Shown: positions 57,395 through 64,000 of the stretch, one piece after another
Layout: every line of letters begins with the position of its first letter
How positions within the stretch are numbered: position 1 is the first letter of the stretch
Source of the DNA: Macrostomum hystrix
Lineage: Eukaryota; Platyhelminthes; Macrostomidae
Direction: 5' to 3'
Assembly: GCA_950097015.1 (NCBI GenBank)
Contig: CATNEN010000038.1
Span: 14,006,001-14,070,000 of the forward strand
DNA: 64,000 nt
Translations under genes and position numbers: made by a program
Notes under the pieces: model-generated
What the model saw: the letters and a program-made list of their open reading frames with translations, nothing else
What the model was told of the DNA's origin: nothing
The model's database searches: none

Positions 57395-58725
57395 AAACGG
57401 TAACATATCCAGTAAAATTTGGTTCTGGGATTTCCCTCAAGCCACGGTAACGTATCCAGTAAAATTTGGTTCTGGGATTTCCCTCCAGCCACGGTAACGT
57501 ATCCAGTAAAATTTGGTTCTGGGATTTCCCTCAAGCCACGGTAACGTATGCAGTTAAATTTTATTCTGGGATTCCCCTCTTGACACGGTAACATATCCAG
57601 TAAAATTTGGTTCTGGGATTTCCCTCCAGCCACGGTAACGTATCCAGTAAAATTTGGTTCTGGGATTTCCCTCAAGCCACGGTAACGTATCCAGTAAAAT
57701 TTGGTTCTGGGATTTCCCTCCAGCCACGGTAACGTATCCAGTAAAATTTGGTTCTGGGATTTCCCTCAAGCCACGGTAACGTATCCAGTTAAATTTGCTT
57801 CTGGGATTTCCCTCCAGCCACGGTAACGTATCCAGTAAAATTTGGTTCTGGGATTTCCCTCTAGCCACGGTAACGTATCCAGTTAAATTTGGTTCTGGGA
57901 TTTCCCTCTAGCCACGGTAACGTATCCAGTTAAATTTGCTTCTGGGATTTCCCTCCAGCCACGGTAACGTATCCAGTAAAATTTGGTTCTGGGATTTCCC
58001 TCTAGCCACGGTAACGTATCCAGTTAAATTTGCTTCTGGGATTTCCCTCCAGCCACGGTAACGTATCCAGTAAAATTTGGTTCTGGAATCCTCTAGCATC
58101 GTTAACATATCCAGTTAAATTTGGTTCTGGGATTCCCCTCTTGACACGGTAACATATCCAGTTAAATTTGGTTCTGGGATTTACCTCAAGCCACGGTAAC
58201 GTATCCAGTTAAATTTGGTTCTGGAATCCCTCTAGCATCGTTAACATATCCAGTTAAATTTGGTTCTGGGATTCCCCTCTTGACACGGTAACATATCCAG
58301 TTAAATTTGGTTCTGGGATTTACCTCAAGCCACGGTAACGTATCCAGTTAAATTTGGTTCTGGAATCCCTCTAGCATCGTTAACATATCCAGTTAAATTT
58401 GGTTCTGGGATTCCCCTCTTGACACGGTAACATATCCAGTTAAATTTGGTTCTGGAATCCCTCTAGCATCGTTAATATATCTAGTTAAATTTGGTTTTGG
58501 GATTTCCCTCTAGCCACGGTAACGTATCCAGTTAAATTTGGTTCTGGGATTTCCCTCTAGCCACGGTAACGTATCCAGTTAAATTTGGTTCTGGGATTTC
58601 CCTCTAGCCACGGTAACGTATCCAGTTAAATTTGGTTCTGGGATTTCCCTCTAGCCACGGTAACAAATTCAGCCAAATTTAGCTTTAATTTTGGGATTTC
58701 CCTTCAGCAACGGTAGTATATCCAG
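57395..58725. repeat. 47-bp minisatellite upstream of the second SON module
   Basis: About 28 copies of a 47-bp unit (GCCACGGTAACGTATCCAGT, then (A/T)AAATTTGGTTCTGGGATT, then TCCCTC(C/A/T)A). A 140-bp block with TAGCATCGTTAACATATCC and CTCTTGACACGG variants recurs three times at 58095-58440. Each unit has an acceptor-like TTTCCCTCCAG and a donor-like CGGTAACG. Confidence 0.96.
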
Positions 58726-58822
58726 CTAAATAATAAAGAAAAATTTTTGAATTTTGGTAAATTTCGATAATCTTCAAAAGTTTTTGGCCTACAAAAACCT
58801 CGCGCTAATTGCATACTATCAG

Positions 58823-61800
58823 GCCTGTTGCATCAGATTGCAAGATGCCAAATCGCTCAACATGTGAGATCTGTGCACATTTGCGGACAGCGCACACAGG
58901 TGCAGCCAGCTCCAGCCATCACGCGGCAGAGATTTCGAACTGGTCCTGCTTGGAAGAGCGGAGGTCTAGTGCAAGATACTGTCAACTGCAGCGCGACAGC
59001 AGATCGGCAGCCTTCAGCGCAAGTTGCTGATGTCAAGAAGGTAGCTTTTATTCCTAGCTTTTCAATTTATAAGAGACTGCATGAAGTTTTATCGACCAGC
59101 CCGACCCCCACCCCAAAGCCAAATGATTCGTCAGCCAATAAGCAGAGGCACCGGGATCCATTCGCTCACGCCCAGCCAATCACAGCCGGGGTGGGGCTGG
59201 ACCTGATTCGCCGTATGGGTTGGCGCGAGGGCCAGGGACTCGGCCGAAACGGCAAAGGTCGGACGGAACCGGTGTCCGTTGCTATGCGAAACAATCGTGC
59301 TGGTGAGTCCAACTCAGCCCACCCTACTTCAACATCTACTCTGCCCACCCTACTCAACATCTACTCTGCCCACCCTACTCAACATCTACTCAGCCCACTC
59401 TACTCAACATCTACACAGCCCACCCTACTCAACATCTACTCAGCCCACCCTACTCAACATCTACTCAGCCCACCCTACTCAACATCTACTCGGCCCACCC
59501 TACTCAACATCTACTCAGCCAACCCTACTCATCATCTACTCAGCCCACCCTACTCAACATCAACTCAACCGACACTACTCAATATCTGCAAGGCCTGGGT
59601 AGTCATCATGAGAGGCCATGCAAGTCGTCACCACCGCCGCCAATGCCGCCAATGCACCAGCTGACACCGCCATCGCCAAATGATCGTGCTGGTGAGTCCA
59701 ACTCAACCACTCTGCTCACAGTCTTACTCAATATTTACTTTACAATCCCTAGTAAACATCTACTCAACCCACCCTACAAAACTACTCTACTCAATCGACT
59801 ATACGCAACATATACAAGGCCTGGCCAGTCATGATGAGAGGCCATGCATGTCGCCACCGCAGCCGCCGCCTTTGCCGCCAACGCCGCCGCAGACACCACC
59901 GGCGCCTCCAGTCGAAAGCCGACCCCGAGCATCCAAGCGGCAGCAGCGGCAGCAGCAGCGGCGGCAGAAGCGCCAGGAGAAGGCTCAGCAGACGGCAGTG
60001 GGAGGCCAGCAGTCGGGTAGACAGAAGCAGATGCCGAATGCAATGATCCGTCTGGGCAAACTGAGCAAGGCGTACTCAGGCCAGTGGCCCACTTGGAGAC
60101 TGGTTCACGAGATGAGACAGCCCGGCGGCAGCTTGTACCTATACTCGGTGGGTATTTACTCAACTTTTTTCTCCATAACTACTTCTTCTTCTTCATAAAT
60201 TCTCCATACTCACAGACGCATGTCCATAAACTACTCACAGACACATGTCCATAAACTACTCACAAAACCAGCTGTCCATAAACTACTCACAAAACCAGCT
60301 GTCCATAAACTACTCACAAACGCATGTCCATAAACTACTCACAGACACCTGTCCATAATCTACTCACAAAACTGCTGTCCATAATCTACTCACAAAACAG
60401 CTGTCCATAATCTACTCACAAAACAGCTGTCCATAATCTACTCACAAAACAGCTGTCCATAATCTACTCACAAAACAGCTGTCCATAATCTACTCACAAA
60501 TACAGCTGTCCATAATCTACTCACAAAACAGCTGTCCATAATCTACTCACAAAACAGCTGTCAATAATCTACTCACAAAACAGCTGTCAATAATCTACTC
60601 ACAAAACAGCTGTCCATAATCTACTCACAAAACAGCTGTCCATAATCTACTCACAAAACAGCTGTCCATAATCTACTCACAAAACAGCTGTCCATAATCT
60701 ACTCACAAAACAGCTGTCCATAATCTACTCACAAAACAGCTGTCCATAATCTACTCACAAAACAGCTGTCCATAATCTACTCACAAATACAGCTGTCCAT
60801 AATCTACTCACAAAACAGCTGTCCATAATCTACTCACAAAACAGCTGTCCATAATCTACTCACAAATACAGCTGTCCATAATCTACTCACAAAACAGCTG
60901 TCCATAATCTACTCACAAATACAGCTGTCCATAATCTACTCACAAAACAGCTGTCCATAATCTACTCACAAAACAGCTGTCCATAATCTACTCACAAAAC
61001 AGCTGTCCATAATCTACTCACAAAACAGCTGTCCATAATCTACTCACAAAACAGCTGTCCATAATCTACTCACAAATACAGCTGTCCATAATCTACTCAC
61101 AAAACAGCTGTCCATAATCTACTCACAAAACAGCTGTCAATAATCTACTCACAAAACAGCTGTCCATAATCTACTCACAAATACAGCTGTCCATAATCTA
61201 CTCACAAAACAGCTGTCCATAATCTACTCACAAAACAGCTGTCCATAATCTACTCACAAAACAGCTGTCCATAATCTACTCACAAAACAGCTGTCCATAA
61301 TCTACTCACAAAACAGCTGTCCATAATCTACTCACAAAACAGCTGTCCATAATCTACTCACAAATACAGCTGTCCATAATCTACTCACAAAACAGCTGTC
61401 CATAATCTACTCACAAATACAGCTGTCCATAATCTACTCACAAAACAGCTGTCCATAATCTACTCACAAAACAGCTGTCCATAATCTACTCACAAAACAG
61501 CTGTCCATAATCTACTCACAAAACAGCTGTCCATAATCTACTCACAAAACAGCTGTCCATAATCTACTCACAAAACAGCTGTCCATAATCTACTCACAAA
61601 ACAGCTGTCCATAATCTACTCACAAAACAGCTGTCCATAATCTACTCACAAATACAGCTGTCCATAATCTACTCACAAAACAGCTGTCCATAATCTACTC
61701 ACAAATACAGCTGTCCATAATCTACTCACAAAACAGCTGTCCATAATCTACTCACAAAACAGCTGTCCATAATCTACTCACAAAACAGCTGTCCATAATC

Positions 61801-62222
61801 TACTCACAAAACAGCTGTCCATAATCTACTCACAAAACAGCTGTCCATAATCTACTCACAAAACAGCTGTCCATAATCTACTCACAAATACAGCTGTCCA
61901 TAATCTATTCACAAAACAGCTGTCCATAATCTACTCACAAATACAGCTGTCCATAATCTATTCACAAATACAGCTGTCCATAATCTACTCACAAATACAG
62001 CTGTCCATAATCTACTCACAAATACAGCTGTCCATAATCTACTCACAAATACAGCTGTCCATAACTCACTACGACAATCAGGTGACGGTTATGCACTGCA
62101 ACTACACGCCGATTACTTATCAACCAAATCGTAAACTAGCTAAGCTGGCGGCTGCAGAACTGGCCCTACAAAACCTGGATCCAGATGCCGCAGTCGGCCG
62201 TCAGCAATGGGGCTATCCTTGA
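58823..62222 (+). CDS. Second SON-like module: G-patch plus dsRBD (3'-half duplicate of SON; N-terminus not found)
   Basis: Exons: about 58823-59302 (perhaps interrupted by a 105-nt intron 59041-59145), 59593-59691, 59819-60147 and 62082-62222. Junction phases are 1, 1 and 0. The first exon ends its first part with VADVKK before GTAGCT, the counterpart of SON exon 5 (WVKK). The G-patch follows (PITAGVGLDLIRRMGWREGQ, then GLGRNGKG). The next two exons both begin with GL(G/A)SHHERPC / GLASHDERPC, counterparts of SON exon 7 (GLASHEDRPF), so that exon was duplicated. The last exons hold a dsRBD (MIRLGKLSKAYSGQWPTWRL ... RKLAKLAAAELALQNLD). Pro- and Gln/Arg-rich linkers replace the SON linker. No in-frame ATG precedes the G-patch, so an upstream exon is needed; SON exon 4 is phase-compatible. 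AATAAA occurs near 62283. Confidence 0.8.
59320..59580. repeat. 25-bp minisatellite in the intron before the duplicated exon
   Basis: About 10 copies of ACTCAACATCTACTCAGCCC plus ACCCT. The next intron (59692-59818) holds degenerate versions of the same unit, consistent with duplication of an intron-exon pair. Confidence 0.95.
60195..62062. repeat. 26-bp minisatellite filling the last intron of the second SON module
   Basis: About 71 copies of CTACTCACAAAACAGCTGTC plus CATAAT. A one-base-longer AAATACAG variant becomes more frequent toward the 3' end and dominates the last copies. It reaches within about 20 bp of the final exon. Each unit carries an E-box CAGCTG. Confidence 0.97.
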
Positions 62223-62835
62223 CAATCTTCTCTAATTTAATCAGTATAAAAGTGCATTCTAATGTGCTAATTAATATATGAAAATAAATAATACAATGCG
62301 AAATAAATCAACTGTCGACGTTTAGAAGTTAGACTAAAAACTTGTTACATTATTAGAACCATTGTATACTTTTAAGGAATAATGACATTATAAAATAAAT
62401 AGCTGAGAAAATAGAACTGGCGCAACCAATGCTTTTATGTACAAGAGTTAACATTGTGCTGTCCAGTTGTTTCGGTTGGTCATTACCCCTTATACAATTG
62501 GGTCAATTTAGCCGATCATTACCCATTCAATTGGGTCATTTCGGTTGGTCATTATCCCTTTAACTGGGTCATATCAGCTTATCATTACCGACTCAATTAA
62601 GTCAAATCCTTAAATCTATCAGGGGAGTTTTTTGTTATTAATTACCATAGTATCATAAAAAATGAAGTAACAATAATTTCAGCTACTCATAATAGACTTA
62701 GATACGGAGCAAATGTTAATAAAAATTAGTGAAAGTCAAACAGGAAATATATAATTTTCTATGGCCAAAACTCCATCATCCAAAACACGCTGTAGAGAAG
62801 GCGTAGATAAAAAATCTACCAAATTGTTAAGCTAG
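62223..62835. other. Convergent 3' spacer between the SON-like module and SCOT
   Basis: Contains AATAAA at 62283 and 62302 for the + gene. A degenerate tandem repeat of about 38 bp (TCGGTTGGTCATTACCC ... AATTGGGTCA) occupies 62470-62600. No gene. Confidence 0.45.
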
Positions 62836-64000
62836 TCAGATCTGTCCCATAATTGTGAGTTGCTCAGACACCTGAAACTGCGCTTCTGTGCACTCAACCA
62901 GATCTTGGACTGACACACCCTCAGCTATCTCAGCAAGGATGAGTCCGGTCTCTGAGTTGACTGTGAAGACAGCCTTCTCGGTGATCAGCATGTCAACGCA
63001 GGACTTGCCAGTGAGGGGCAGGCTGCACTTGTCCAAGATCTTCGCCGAGCCATCCTGTGTTGGCAAAATGAACAAGTAAACTGATCATCGTCACATTGCA
63101 GTCCTCCAACTCTGTGATCCTCATAATCCTCATATTCCCCTCAGGTCTACACTGTGATCCTCATATTCCCCTCAGGTCTACACTGTGATCCTCATATTCC
63201 CCTCAGGTCTACACTGTGATCCTCATATTCCCCTCAGGTCTACACTGTGATCCTCATATTCCCCTCAGGTCTACACTTTGATCCTCATATTCCCCTCAGG
63301 TCTACACTGTGATCCTCATATTCCCCTCAGGTCTATACTGTGATCCTCATATTCCCCTCAGGTCTACACTGTGATCCTCATATTCCCCTCAGGTCTACAC
63401 TGCGATCCTCATATTCCCCTCAGGTCTATACTGTGATCCTCATATTCCCCTCAGGTCTACACTGTGATCCTCATATTCCCCTCAGGTCTACACTGTGATC
63501 CTCATATTCCCCTCAGGTCTACACTTTGATCCTCATATTCCCCTCAGGTCTACACTGTGATCCTCATATTCCCCTCAGGTCTATACTGTGATCCTCATAT
63601 TCCCCTCAGGTCTACACTGTGATCCTCATATTCCCCTCAGGTCTACACTGCGATCCTCATATTCCCCTCAGGTCTACACTGTGATCCTCATTTCCCCTCA
63701 GGTCTACACTGTGATCCTCATTTCCCCTCAGGTCTATAATGTGATCCTGATATTCCCTTAATATTCCCCTCCCCTCCGAAATCCCTCAGTGGGATCAATT
63801 ATCTTCCGAGATTGAGATCTCAGCTGACCCCAAAAGCCAGCCAGCGCAAAAGTACAAACCTTAGCGCAGTGCTCCATTGTGACGACCACTTTGGTGCCGG
63901 GAGCGCCGACCAGGTCCATAGCGCCCCCCATGCCCTTGACCAGCTTGCCCGGGATCATCCAGTTGGCCAGGTCGCCAGTCTTTGACACCTGCATGGCGCC
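62836..64000 (-). CDS. OXCT1: Succinyl-CoA:3-ketoacid CoA transferase, last two exons (partial)
   Basis: Exon at 64000-63860 (continues off the window) ends GCTAAG|GTTTGT. The last exon, 63054-62836, starts after TTTGCCAACACAG. The phase-0 junction gives 119 residues. The sequence [20 protein letters not shown], then [11 protein letters not shown], then [11 protein letters not shown], then [19 protein letters not shown] is close to the C-terminal part (B-subunit-like half) of animal SCOT. The enzyme moves CoA from succinyl-CoA to acetoacetate in mitochondria for ketone-body use. The catalytic Glu lies further upstream and is not in the window. The mitochondrial leader is also outside. The intron is a 31-bp array. 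Confidence 0.92.
63110..63750. repeat. 31-bp minisatellite filling the SCOT intron
   Basis: About 20 copies of CTCATATTCCCCTCAGGTCT plus ACACTGTGATC, with TATACTG, TTTGATC and GCGATC variants. The variant order repeats as a block (TTTGATC, then TATACTG, then GCGATC) at about 63280-63410 and 63525-63655. Confidence 0.96.

Overview
This is a window of animal nuclear DNA, probably from an invertebrate. It has short exons with GT-AG introns, and clear homologues of metazoan genes: FAM78, SON, a Rab-type GTPase and succinyl-CoA:3-ketoacid CoA transferase (SCOT/OXCT). It also has tRNA-derived SINE-like repeats, a long Ty3/gypsy LTR retrotransposon, and roughly two dozen minisatellite families. The phylum cannot be fixed from sequence alone; a flatworm or other lophotrochozoan would fit the repeat load. 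There are no bacterial-type operons and no CRISPR.

Layout. 2-139: C-terminal end of an unknown gene (+). 300-3420: three arrays, the last carrying a CCAAT box in each unit. 3641-4633: two-exon single-pass membrane protein (-). 4950-5785: purine-only array. 8995-11941: two-exon FAM78 homologue (-), whose intron is a 21-bp array. 13335-14010: CA-rich array. 16273-20062: five-exon gene (+) with a possible degenerate NAD(P)-binding Rossmann fold; three of its four introns each hold a different array. 20437-21515: 18-bp array dense in MYB-type sites. 21686-34744: a 13-kb Ty3/gypsy element. 35291-37892: three-exon atypical Rab-like GTPase (-). 39186-39760: hAT-like end with an internal array. 42246-52630: eight-exon SON homologue (+), with a foldback element in intron 2. 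52690-58725: arrays. 58823-62222: a second, SON-derived G-patch/dsRBD module (+). 62836-64000: last two exons of SCOT (-).

The retrotransposon is the most striking part. It has 2357-bp LTRs that look identical, a 4-bp target duplication, a tRNA-Leu primer site and one 1379-residue Gag-RT-RNaseH-integrase ORF. I could find neither an aspartic protease nor a CCHC knuckle in that ORF. Between pol and the 3' LTR, on the opposite strand, lies a complete three-exon gene with its own TATA box and poly(A) signal. It encodes an 83-residue tail-anchored membrane protein. Its introns would survive retrotransposition because the element's sense RNA cannot splice them.

The second strong theme is that most introns are filled almost end to end by a minisatellite private to that intron. 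The third is a duplication of the 3' half of SON. The first duplicated exon has the same splice phase as SON exon 4, so the two sets of exons could act as alternative C-termini of one transcription unit.

Exon boundaries were chosen by eye from GT/AG signals and reading-frame continuity. Every stated junction keeps frame, but no transcript evidence was available.
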